Shown in pieces: positions 27,166-35,492 of a stretch of DNA of 64,000 bases. Below the pieces are notes generated by a model. It was not told the origin of the DNA and searched no databases. It saw nothing but the letters and a program-made list of their open reading frames with translations. The position numbers and the translations under genes were made by a program. The stretch's first letter is position 1. The number at the start of each line of letters is the position of its first letter. Location of the stretch: contig NZ_JAHBZK010000021.1 in the NCBI RefSeq assembly GCF_019635465.1, forward strand, positions 28,479 to 92,478, written 5' to 3'. Origin of the DNA: Hydrogenophaga sp. Its GTDB lineage: Bacteria > Pseudomonadota > Gammaproteobacteria > Burkholderiales > Burkholderiaceae_C.

Positions 27166-28224
27166 ATGACCCAGACCCCCGAATTCCAGATCCAGGGCCG
27201 CAGGATCGGCGCTGCCCATCCCCCGCTGGTGATCGCCGAGATCGGCATCAACCACGAGGGCAACTACGACAAGGCGATCCAGATGGTGGACGACGCGCGC
27301 CAGGCAGGCTGCGAATGCGTGAAGTTCCAGTACCACGTGATCGAGGATGAAATGATCCCCAACGACGTGATTCCGGGCAACGCCAAGGAGTCCATCTGGG
27401 ACATCATGAAACGGTGCGCACTGACGCCGGCCGAAGAGCGCCGGCTCAAGCAGTACGTCGAGGACAGAGGCCTCATTTATCTCAGCACGCCGTTCTCGCG
27501 CTCCGCCGCCAACGAGTTGGAGATGCTGAACGTCAACTGGTACAAGATCGGTTCGGGCGAGTGCAACAACTACCCGCTGATCCGCCACGTGGCGGCCTTC
27601 GGCAAGCCGGTGATCCTGTCGACCGGCATGAACGACATTGACAGTATCCGGCCTGCGGTGGATATCTTCCGTGCCGCCGGGGTGCCGTTCGCCCTGCTGC
27701 ACTGCACCTCGATGTACCCCACGCCATACGACAAAGTGCGGCTGGGTGCGATCGCCGAGCTGCAGGAGGCATTCCCCGACGCGGTGCTCGGCCTGTCCGA
27801 TCACTCACTGGGCCCCTACACCTGCTTAGGCGCCGTACCGCTGGGCGCGTCCATCCTCGAGAAGCACTTCACATCCAGCTTCGACTGGCCCGGGCCGGAC
27901 ATCCCGATCTCGGTTGATCCGGTCCAACTGGCCGAGATGGTCAAAGGCAGCCGCGCCATCCACCAGGCGTTGGGTGGGTCCAAACGTATCCTGGCCGAAG
28001 AACAGCCAACCATTGACTTCGCGTACGCCTGCGTGGTAACCACCCGACCGATCGCCGCAGGCGAGGCCTTCAGTGCCGACAACATCTGGGTCAAGCGCCC
28101 GGGCACCGGCGAGATCAAGGCGCGCGACTACGAACGTCTGATCGGCAAGGCGGCTACGCGCAGCCTGCCACTCAACACGCAGGTCGCCTGGTCGGACGTG
28201 GACGGTATCGAGTCCAGCACATGA
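27166..28224 (+). CDS. NeuB-family nonulosonic acid synthase (sialic/legionaminic/pseudaminic)
   Basis: A 352-residue synthase. The TIM-barrel part begins PLVIAEIGINHEGNYDKA, with CVKFQYH and YLSTPFSRSAANEL, and a C-terminal SAF domain occupies about residues 290-345 (TTRPIAAGEAFSADNIWVKRPGTGEI). It condenses phosphoenolpyruvate with an N-acyl mannosamine-type sugar to a nine-carbon acid. Sequence alone does not separate NeuB, LegI and PseI; context with an amidotransferase and NeuC-like enzyme favours legionaminic or sialic acid. Confidence 0.92.
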   Translation: MTQTPEFQIQGRRIGAAHPPLVIAEIGINHEGNYDKAIQMVDDARQAGCECVKFQYHVIEDEMIPNDVIPGNAKESIWDIMKRCALTPAEERRLKQYVEDRGLIYLSTPFSRSAANELEMLNVNWYKIGSGECNNYPLIRHVAAFGKPVILSTGMNDIDSIRPAVDIFRAAGVPFALLHCTSMYPTPYDKVRLGAIAELQEAFPDAVLGLSDHSLGPYTCLGAVPLGASILEKHFTSSFDWPGPDIPISVDPVQLAEMVKGSRAIHQALGGSKRILAEEQPTIDFAYACVVTTRPIAAGEAFSADNIWVKRPGTGEIKARDYERLIGKAATRSLPLNTQVAWSDVDGIESST

Positions 28225-29372
28225 CTGCGGTTGATCGCCCGATCAGGGTGCTCCATCTTGCGAGCTTCGTCGGCAACATCGGCGACCTCGCCAACCATGC
28301 GGGTGCGCGGCGCCTATTGGCCAAGCACGTGCCTTTTCGCCTGGAATTCACGGAACTGGAGATCCGTGAGTTTTACTGGAAGCAGCGCACCTTCGACGCT
28401 GCTTTTGTTGACTATGCCAACAGCTTCGACCTGCTGATCATCGGAGGCGGGAACTACTTCGAGCTGTGGGTCGACCATTCGATGACCGGTACATCGATCG
28501 ACATTTCGCCCGATCTGATGCAGCGGCTCACCGTACCGACGCTGTTTCACTCATTGGGCGTGGACACCGGTCAAGGCTATACCGAGCGCTCGGCCGGTCG
28601 CTTCCGCGCGTTCATAGAGACAGTGCTGGATCGCGACAACATGTTTGTGAGCGTGCGCAACGACGGCTCCACACGTGCCCTGAACGAGGTACTTGGCACG
28701 ACCATGGCGCAGCACATTCCCACGATGCCGGATGGGGGCTTCTTTGCAGCGCCGCCCCGTTCCGCGACAAGCGGGCGCAGTCCCTGCATCGGTATCAATA
28801 TCGCGGGCGACATGCTGGACAAGCGATTTGACGGTGGCCTGAATGTGGACGGATTTCTGGAGGAACTGGCCACTGCTTGCTGCGGGCTGCTGGACCAGCA
28901 GCCCGACATGCGCATCGTACTAATGCCCCACATCTGGCGCGACGTCTCCCTGATTGCACAACTCCTTCCCCGGTTTGCCGATAGCTACCTGCGAAGGCGC
29001 GTGGCCGTCGGCCGTCTGGAGCCCACACAGAACGGTTTGGACGAATTTCTCGCCAACTACCAGGCCTTCGACTTGGTACTGGGCATGCGGTTTCACGCCA
29101 ACGTCTGCCCGATCGGGATGGGCGTTCCTACCCGGGGCTTGCTCAACTATCCGCAGGTGCAACGCCTGTACGAGGAACTCGATCTGCCCGAGCGCCTGGT
29201 GGATGTGCGCGACCACGGTTTCGGCGTTCGGCTGCAGGATGCAGCAAGCTCGGATCTGGCCGCGCTACCTGAAAGGCGGGCCGAAAGCCTCCAAAGTGTC
29301 GGGCTCATCGAGCAACAGGCGCAGCGCACACTTTCGTCCATCAGCGCCTGGTTGCAACGCGCGCTGAACTGA
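28221..29372 (+). CDS. Polysaccharide pyruvyl transferase family protein
   Basis: A 383-residue protein of the PF04230 type. Seen features are the N-terminal ASFVGNIGDLANHAGARRLL, the DLLIIGGGNYFELW block, SVRNDGSTRAL and the late DLVLGMRFHANVCPIGMGVPTRGL. These enzymes add ketal pyruvate to sugars or are related glycan-modifying enzymes. It overlaps the synthase gene by four bases. Exact substrate unknown; it would add negative charge to the glycan. Confidence 0.8.
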   Translation: MTAVDRPIRVLHLASFVGNIGDLANHAGARRLLAKHVPFRLEFTELEIREFYWKQRTFDAAFVDYANSFDLLIIGGGNYFELWVDHSMTGTSIDISPDLMQRLTVPTLFHSLGVDTGQGYTERSAGRFRAFIETVLDRDNMFVSVRNDGSTRALNEVLGTTMAQHIPTMPDGGFFAAPPRSATSGRSPCIGINIAGDMLDKRFDGGLNVDGFLEELATACCGLLDQQPDMRIVLMPHIWRDVSLIAQLLPRFADSYLRRRVAVGRLEPTQNGLDEFLANYQAFDLVLGMRFHANVCPIGMGVPTRGLLNYPQVQRLYEELDLPERLVDVRDHGFGVRLQDAASSDLAALPERRAESLQSVGLIEQQAQRTLSSISAWLQRALN

Positions 29373-29374
29373 CC

Positions 29375-31147
29375 GTGAATCTTCTTTTCTTTAACCCGCA
29401 CGCCGCCCTGTGGCCACACACCGCGCCCGAGGCCTTCATCGCCCGCTCTCTCGCGGCGCAGGGCCACAGCGTCAATTACCTGACCTGCGGCAAGGCGCAG
29501 ACTTACTGCGCACCCATGACGGCGCGCCGGCACGCCCCGGGTTGCAGCCCGGAAGACGTCGCACGCATCTGCTCTGAATGCCGGGCGAACAAGGATGCTA
29601 TTGGTTTCGTGTACCGATTTCCCATCGACGAACTCGAGAACCATCTCGTCCCAAACGACAAAGCGCGGCTCGATGCGATCGCAGCCGATGCTGTGACACA
29701 CGGCTCCCTGGACACGCGATACCTGGGGGTCGACGTTGGTCGAATTGCGCTCTACGAGTTCACGCTGGCGCACAAGAAGATGAGCAGCGAGCTCACCCCT
29801 GTCCAGTGGCAACAGTACCAAGTGTACCTGGCCAACGCGCTGCGCACGCTGGAGGCTTTCTCGCGCTACCTGGACCGACATTCGGTCGATGTCGTCTTTG
29901 CCTTCAGCCCCCAGTACTCGAACATCAACTCGTGCATGCAGTACGCCATTGCGCGTGGCGTGAAGGTCATGTTCATGGAAAGCGGGACCAATCTGTCAGA
30001 CAGGTTGAGTTCCATGCGCGTGTGGGACTGGAAGGTTCATCGGCTGGTCAATCCGGCACTGACTTACTGGAAGCAATCGAGTCTGAATCCGGTGTCGGCC
30101 AGCGGTGTGGCGGCAGTCATCGGGCATTTCGAGCAGCTCCTGTCTGGCCAGCATTTCGCGGTGTTCTCTGCCCCCTACAGCGAAAGCCGCGACTTGCGGC
30201 AACGCTGGCATATCCGTCATGACCAGAAGGTGCTGCTCATGACCTTGTCCAGCTACGACGAGGCCTACGCAGCGCTGCTGATTTCCGCATTCCCGCAAAG
30301 CAAGGTTTTCAGTGACGTGTTCGAAACCCAGGCCGACTGGGTACGTGCCACCATCGAATGGGCGCGGGACAGGCCGGACGTGTTTCTGGTGATTCGCGTG
30401 CACCCGCGAGATTTCCCCAACAAGCGTGAGAACTTCCGTTCCGAACAGTCCTTCATGCTTGAGGACCTGCTGGCCAGCGTACCGCCCAACGTTCATGTGA
30501 ACTGGCCATCGGAGGGCGTACCGCTGTACGAGCTGCTGGAGGATACGGACGCCCTGCTCACGGGGTGGTCCGTCACAGCGCTGGAAGCCCTGATCCTGGG
30601 TATTCCGGTCGTCACCTACGATGCCCGATTGCCGTCGTATCCAGCAGATGTGCACTACACGGGGCGATCGGCCAGCGAGTATTTCGGCAACATCGACCGT
30701 GCATTGTCCGATGGATGGTCGCTGAAGAATGCCATCAACGGGTTCCGCTGGATGGCCTACAACTTCGTGACCTGTACCGTGAGAGCGTCGGACCGCTTCG
30801 GGCGCTTCGAGCTCGGCCAGACGGCCGGACCGATTCATCGCTTGGCATCGCGGGTCATGAATCGGCTTCCCAGGATCTCCCATGCCATGGACCTGGTCCA
30901 TTGGCAGTCTGCACGAGACGCCGGACGCATCGTTTCGTGCATGATTGAACAAGGATTCGACGCTTTGCCGCCAGCGCGTGCAGTGCTCGGCGAGATGCCG
31001 GTATCGAGCGGTGACGATCGAAATCTGGTCCTCGAAGGCTTGGCCCGGCTCCATGCGCTCCTGTACGGGGACAGCAAGCTCCCGACCGACAAACCTGGAC
31101 TTTCACTGCGTATCCGCAATCTGCTTGCGCAGGAGGGCGTCGCATGA
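29375..31147 (+). CDS. Large glycosyltransferase-like protein of unknown specificity, GTG start
   Basis: A 590-residue soluble protein. The central and C-terminal parts look like a GT-B fold: LLMTLSSYDEAYAALL, VFLVIRVHPRDFPNKRENF, then LLEDTDALLTGWSVTALEALILGIPVVTYDA, which resembles the donor-binding region of capsule and glycerophosphotransferase-like enzymes. The first 200 residues are not recognised. It starts at GTG two bases after the previous stop and overlaps the NeuC-like gene. It may transfer the nonulosonate made by its neighbours, but this is inference. Confidence 0.6.
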   Translation: MNLLFFNPHAALWPHTAPEAFIARSLAAQGHSVNYLTCGKAQTYCAPMTARRHAPGCSPEDVARICSECRANKDAIGFVYRFPIDELENHLVPNDKARLDAIAADAVTHGSLDTRYLGVDVGRIALYEFTLAHKKMSSELTPVQWQQYQVYLANALRTLEAFSRYLDRHSVDVVFAFSPQYSNINSCMQYAIARGVKVMFMESGTNLSDRLSSMRVWDWKVHRLVNPALTYWKQSSLNPVSASGVAAVIGHFEQLLSGQHFAVFSAPYSESRDLRQRWHIRHDQKVLLMTLSSYDEAYAALLISAFPQSKVFSDVFETQADWVRATIEWARDRPDVFLVIRVHPRDFPNKRENFRSEQSFMLEDLLASVPPNVHVNWPSEGVPLYELLEDTDALLTGWSVTALEALILGIPVVTYDARLPSYPADVHYTGRSASEYFGNIDRALSDGWSLKNAINGFRWMAYNFVTCTVRASDRFGRFELGQTAGPIHRLASRVMNRLPRISHAMDLVHWQSARDAGRIVSCMIEQGFDALPPARAVLGEMPVSSGDDRNLVLEGLARLHALLYGDSKLPTDKPGLSLRIRNLLAQEGVA

Positions 31148-32295
31148 CCCGCAAGGTGCTATTCATTACTGGTACACGTGCCGACTTCGGCAAGCTCAAG
31201 CCACTCATTCAGGCCGTCGATGCGGCTGAAGGCTTCGAGACCGCGGTGTTCATCACGGGGATGCATACCTTGTCCCGCTACGGTTACACGCTTGACGAGG
31301 TATACCGCGTGCTCCCGGAGCACCGGTTGCGCGACGGCACGCGCAGCGTGTACGTCTATCACAACCAAGTGGTCGGCGAGCCCATGGAACGTGTGCTCGC
31401 ATCCACCATCGAGGGCCTGTCGAGGTACCTGACCGAGTTTCGCCCCGACTTGATCGTCGTCCATGGCGATCGCGTAGAAGCGCTGGCTGGCGCGATCGTC
31501 GGTGCGCTGCGCAACATCCTGGTGGCGCATGTGGAAGGCGGCGAGGTTTCGGGCACGGTGGACGAACTGATCCGCCATGCCGTAACCAAGATGTCCCATA
31601 TCCACTTCGTCGCCAACGACGAAGCATCGCGTCGCCTGCTTCAACTCGGTGAGCGTCCAGAGACCATCCATGTGATCGGGTCCCCTGACATAGATCTGAT
31701 GATGTCGCCGTCGCTGCCCGACATCGCCGAGGTCAAACGCTACTACGACATTCCGTTTCAGGATCACGGCGTCGTGCTGTTCCACCCCGTCACGACCGAC
31801 CTCGAGGACACGCAGCGCTCGGCTCAAGGGATCGCCGACGCGGTTCTTGCCAGCGGACGTGACCATGTGGTCATCTATCCGAACAACGACGAGGGTTGCG
31901 AGTTGATCTTCAGCGCCTGGGAGCGCTTCAGGAATCAGCGACGCATCAAGCTGCTGCCTTCGATGCGCGTCGAATACTTTCTGGTGATGCTACGCAACGC
32001 GCGTTACCTCCTGGGGAACTCCAGCGCGGGCATTCGAGAGTGCCCGGTCTTTGGCGTACCGGCCATCAACGTTTCGACGCGCCAGAACGGTCGGTCCAAC
32101 GCCGCCTGCATCATCAACGTGCCCGGTGAGACATCCGCGCTGACTGCGGCCATGGACTCGGCCTGGGACAATCTGGAGCGGCATGCGCCTGACCTCTCCT
32201 TCGGCAAGGGAAACAGCGCCGGCATGTTCGTGTCCGCCCTGAGCGACGCCCACTTCTGGAGCGCGTCAACCCAGAAGCTGTTCAACGACATCTGA
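31144..32295 (+). CDS. UDP-N-acetylglucosamine 2-epimerase, hydrolysing (NeuC/LegG-like)
   Basis: A 383-residue epimerase. KVLFITGTRADFGKLKPL, DLIVVHGDRVEALAGAI, HVEGGEVSGTVDELIRHAVTKMSH and LLGNSSAGIRECPVFGVPAINV are diagnostic of the NeuC group. It releases UDP and inverts C2 to give ManNAc or its 2,4-diacetamido-trideoxy analogue, the substrate of the NeuB-family synthase. It is separated from the synthase by the pyruvyl transferase and the large glycosyltransferase-like gene. Confidence 0.92.
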   Translation: MTRKVLFITGTRADFGKLKPLIQAVDAAEGFETAVFITGMHTLSRYGYTLDEVYRVLPEHRLRDGTRSVYVYHNQVVGEPMERVLASTIEGLSRYLTEFRPDLIVVHGDRVEALAGAIVGALRNILVAHVEGGEVSGTVDELIRHAVTKMSHIHFVANDEASRRLLQLGERPETIHVIGSPDIDLMMSPSLPDIAEVKRYYDIPFQDHGVVLFHPVTTDLEDTQRSAQGIADAVLASGRDHVVIYPNNDEGCELIFSAWERFRNQRRIKLLPSMRVEYFLVMLRNARYLLGNSSAGIRECPVFGVPAINVSTRQNGRSNAACIINVPGETSALTAAMDSAWDNLERHAPDLSFGKGNSAGMFVSALSDAHFWSASTQKLFNDI

Positions 32296-32300
32296 ACGCC

Positions 32301-33056
32301 ATGCAGCGGATCATTGCCCGGCTGGACATCAAGAATGGCATGGTCATCAAGGGCATCCACCTTGAAGGCCAGCGCCGTATCGGCGACCCAGTGGAGATTG
32401 CGCGCAAGTACTATGCGCAGGCCATCGACGAGATCATCATGATGGATTCGGTTGCAGCGCTCTACGGCCGCAGCAACTTGTTTCACACCATCGCCGAAGC
32501 CTGCCGCACTGTGTTCGTGCCCATCACCATGGGTGGTGGGATTCGCTCGGTCACCGACGTTGAGGTGGCACTTGCCGCCGGAGCCGACAAGGTCGCCATC
32601 AACAGTGCGCTCGTGCAGGAGCCGAGTCTGGTCGACCGTATCGCGTCGATCTACGGCAGCCAATGCCTAGTCGCCTCGATAGAGGCCAAACGCCGAGACC
32701 AAGGCTGGGAGGTGTACGTGAGCAACGGGCGCGAGCCGACAGGGCGTGACGTGATCGACTGGGTGCGCGAACTGGAGCGACGCGGCGCCGGTGAAGTGCT
32801 CGTGACCTCAGTTGATCAGGAGGGCACGCAGCGCGGTTTCGATATCGCCCTGTGCCACGCCGTGGTGGAAGCCGTCCGCATCCCCGTCATTGCCTCTGGA
32901 GGTGCGGGCAAGCTTGAACACCTGAGCCAGCTGAATGCCGGCGCTCACGTGCAAGCCATCGCCATCGCCTCGATGCTGCACTACAACAAGGCCTTGGTGG
33001 ACCAAATCAAGTCCGTGCTACCTGACACCGTTCGGCACACGAAGGGGTTTGCATGA
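32301..33056 (+). CDS. wbuZ: HisF-like subunit for sugar amidination (WbuZ-like)
   Basis: A 251-residue HisF-like barrel. Asp9 (RLDIKNG) matches a catalytic Asp of HisF, but the second, in the HisF block xIDAKR, is Glu128 here (SIEAKR). VPITMGGGIRSVTD and SVDQEGTQRGF are phosphate-binding regions. The change and the context (next to a HisH-like gene, no other his gene) point to the amidinating complex with WbuX, where it channels ammonia, and not to histidine synthesis. Confidence 0.85.
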   Translation: MQRIIARLDIKNGMVIKGIHLEGQRRIGDPVEIARKYYAQAIDEIIMMDSVAALYGRSNLFHTIAEACRTVFVPITMGGGIRSVTDVEVALAAGADKVAINSALVQEPSLVDRIASIYGSQCLVASIEAKRRDQGWEVYVSNGREPTGRDVIDWVRELERRGAGEVLVTSVDQEGTQRGFDIALCHAVVEAVRIPVIASGGAGKLEHLSQLNAGAHVQAIAIASMLHYNKALVDQIKSVLPDTVRHTKGFA

Positions 33057-33667
33057 TCGCGGTGATCGACTACGGCATCGGAAACGTGCGCAGTGTGATC
33101 AACGCGCTTGAGCACGTGGGTGCCAGCGCGACGTTGACCCGCGATCCGGTCAAGCTGCGTGCCGCTGACGCGCTGGTGTTACCAGGAGTGGGCGCATTCG
33201 GTGAGGGCATGCGCCGGCTGGCAACCCATGGCCTGACCGAGCCACTGCGCGAATTGGTGCTGGCTGGCCGCCCCCTTTTGGGCATATGCCTAGGTTTCCA
33301 GATGCTGATGCGCTCAAGCAACGAAATGGGAAAGCACGCCGGGCTTGGACTGATCGATGCCGACGTGGTTCGCCTGCCTGTGGACGCGCGTCTTCCCCAT
33401 ATTGGGTGGGCTCCAGTGCATGCAACCGCCTCTCCGAGTGCGCCCCGCTTGCTGAAAGGCCTCGAGGGAGCGCGTTTCTACTTCGTTCACTCCTACGGCG
33501 TGATCGGTTCCACCTTCACGTTTGCGGCCGGCATTGCAGAGTGCGACGGCCTGCCGTTCGCCGCGCTGGCGGAATCGGGTCGTGTGTTCGGCACCCAGTT
33601 CCATCCGGAGAAAAGCGGTGAAGCCGGCCTGACCATGTTGCGAAACTTCATGGATGTCTGCACATGA
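33053..33667 (+). CDS. wbuY: HisH-like glutaminase subunit for sugar amidination (WbuY-like)
   Basis: A 204-residue class I glutamine amidotransferase. The catalytic triad is complete: Cys79 in LLGICLGFQML, His184 and Glu186 in GTQFHPEKSG. The oxyanion region LPGVGAFGEGM is present. It would release ammonia from glutamine for its HisF-like partner, with which it overlaps by four bases. Supplies the amidino nitrogen for WbuX. Confidence 0.87.
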   Translation: MIAVIDYGIGNVRSVINALEHVGASATLTRDPVKLRAADALVLPGVGAFGEGMRRLATHGLTEPLRELVLAGRPLLGICLGFQMLMRSSNEMGKHAGLGLIDADVVRLPVDARLPHIGWAPVHATASPSAPRLLKGLEGARFYFVHSYGVIGSTFTFAAGIAECDGLPFAALAESGRVFGTQFHPEKSGEAGLTMLRNFMDVCT

Positions 33668-34371
33668 CAGCGGGCTATCTGGCGATCGTGACCGCGCGCG
33701 CTGGCAGCAAGCGGCTGCCGGACAAGAACATCCGACCGCTTTGTGGGCATCCCCTGTTCGTGTGGTCGGTGAAGGCGGCGCTTGCCGCAGCTTCGGTCAG
33801 CCGCATCATCGTGTCCACCGATTCGCCTTACTACCGCGAGATCGCCCTGAAGGCGGGTGCGGACTGCCCCTGGCTGCGACCGCCCGAGCTGGCGACCGAT
33901 ACCACCTCGAGCGCCGACGTGGTCGCTGACATGCTGGACCGCCTGGGTGATGAACTTGCGCGGTACCGTGGCCTGGTGCTGCTGCAACCCACTTCGCCGT
34001 TGCGCGTAGCAGCGGACATTGAGGCGGCAATCGGACTGTACGAAGCCCGGCAGGCGCCTGCCGTCGTCACTGTGAGCGAAGCGGAGTGCCCGCCTGCCTG
34101 GATGGGCCAGCTGCCCGCGGATGGCTGCATGGATCATTTTGTGCAGCCGCAGTTTCGCGGCATTCGCAGCCAGGATCTTGGGCTGTGGTATCGCCTCAAC
34201 GGTGCTGTGTACGTGATTGGCATCGATACCTTCCAGCGCGAACACGGGTTCATGCCAACAGGAACGCTGGGCTACGTCATGCCACGAGAGCGCTCAGTTG
34301 ACGTGGACACAGCCTTCGATTTCCAGGTGGCCAATGCGTTGATGAGCGCGCGGGCGCACCGAGACACCTGA
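33664..34371 (+). CDS. CMP-nonulosonate cytidylyltransferase (NeuA/LegF/PseF-like)
   Basis: A 235-residue CMP-sugar synthetase. The start AIVTARAGSKRLPDKNIRPL is diagnostic, followed by LLQPTSPLRVAADIEAAI and a C-terminal VDVDTAFDFQVA block with metal-binding Asp residues. It activates the nine-carbon acid with CTP. Located right after the HisF/HisH pair, so amidination could happen before or after activation. Confidence 0.92.
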   Translation: MTAGYLAIVTARAGSKRLPDKNIRPLCGHPLFVWSVKAALAAASVSRIIVSTDSPYYREIALKAGADCPWLRPPELATDTTSSADVVADMLDRLGDELARYRGLVLLQPTSPLRVAADIEAAIGLYEARQAPAVVTVSEAECPPAWMGQLPADGCMDHFVQPQFRGIRSQDLGLWYRLNGAVYVIGIDTFQREHGFMPTGTLGYVMPRERSVDVDTAFDFQVANALMSARAHRDT

Positions 34372-35492
34372 TGAGTGGCAGTCACATCGATCGGCTCTCG
34401 GGGGTTCGTGGCCTGGCCGCACTCGTGGTGCTCCTGGCGCACCTCGCGCAGATTCACCTGCTGCGATTCGAGGGACTGGGTACGCCTCTGCATCGGGTGT
34501 CGTCCGTAGCGAGCGAATACGCCGTAATTGTCTTCTTCGTCCTGTCCGGATACCTCATCACCCATACGCTGGAAGCGAACATCCGCCGCAATGGATCCGT
34601 GGACATGGGTGAATACCTGACCGCTCGCATAGCGCGCCTGTACCCTCCGTTTCTACTGGCCGTCGGGGTGTCGATCGCCGTCTATGGCAGCCTCGACACC
34701 CTGGCGCTACCGGGTCGAGGCGGAGCCATGTCCCTGCCCGGCGACCTGTACGCCGCGCGAGAGATTGTTCATCTGCACGGAAGCGAGGTACTGAACGCGC
34801 TATTCATGATACGAGGCATGCTTGAGATCAACGGGCCTTTGTGGAGCCTGTATATCGAGGCGAAACTGTACTTGGTGTTCGCCTGCGCATTGGCGCTGAT
34901 GACCGGTCACCGGCGGCGATTGGCACTCGTGGCCACGCTCGCAGTGGTCCTGTGGAGTGGATTCAGGCACAACCCGGGGTTTGCGCTCTACGCTGCAATC
35001 TGGCTCTGCGGCTCCCTTGGCTACTACCTCTGGAATGAGGAAGGACGCGCGTTGCATCGTCGCAGGGCGCAGCTTTGCGGCCTCGCGGTGGTCGGACTGG
35101 CGATGGTGGCCGCCCGCGACACGTTGGTCGCGAATGCCCCGCTGTATGAGCCCGCTGTCCAGTTGGCAGCGTCGGTCGGAATCGCGTGGATGCTGTTCCA
35201 TGTCAAGCTCCCCTGGCCACGGATGCAAGGACTGGCCGGTTGTTCATACAGTCTTTACGTGACGCATTTCCCCCTCCTGCTGCTAGTGCAGGCAATGGTG
35301 GTATCTGTGGACTCGCGTACACCGTTTGGCGCTCTGTCGGCCGTCCTCGTGAGTTTTGCCCTGGCGGGAACTGTCGCCTGGCTGGGCGGTGTGCTCGAGC
35401 GGCGCAAGAGCGCCATTCAGGCCGGGCTGCTCAAGGCCCTGACCACGATGTCGCGCGGCCTCGGACTGGACAGCCAGGGGAGGACTCCGTGA
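34371..35492 (+). CDS. Acyltransferase 3 family membrane protein (OafA-like)
   Basis: A 373-residue integral membrane acyltransferase with about ten hydrophobic segments. The family motifs RLSGVRGLAALVVLLAHL, IVFFVLSGYLITHTLE and RIARLYPPFLLAVGVS are present at the N-terminus. These proteins O-acetylate or otherwise acylate surface sugars using a cytoplasmic acyl donor. It starts within the previous stop (TGATG). In Legionella, a related protein acetylates legionaminic acid, an attractive parallel here but unproved. Confidence 0.85.
   Translation: MSGSHIDRLSGVRGLAALVVLLAHLAQIHLLRFEGLGTPLHRVSSVASEYAVIVFFVLSGYLITHTLEANIRRNGSVDMGEYLTARIARLYPPFLLAVGVSIAVYGSLDTLALPGRGGAMSLPGDLYAAREIVHLHGSEVLNALFMIRGMLEINGPLWSLYIEAKLYLVFACALALMTGHRRRLALVATLAVVLWSGFRHNPGFALYAAIWLCGSLGYYLWNEEGRALHRRRAQLCGLAVVGLAMVAARDTLVANAPLYEPAVQLAASVGIAWMLFHVKLPWPRMQGLAGCSYSLYVTHFPLLLLVQAMVVSVDSRTPFGALSAVLVSFALAGTVAWLGGVLERRKSAIQAGLLKALTTMSRGLGLDSQGRTP

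Noticed and set aside
32301-33667. Histidine biosynthesis hisF/hisH
   Set aside because: Embedded in a glycan island beside a WbuX-type amidotransferase, no other his gene, and the HisF-like protein has Glu at a catalytic Asp position.
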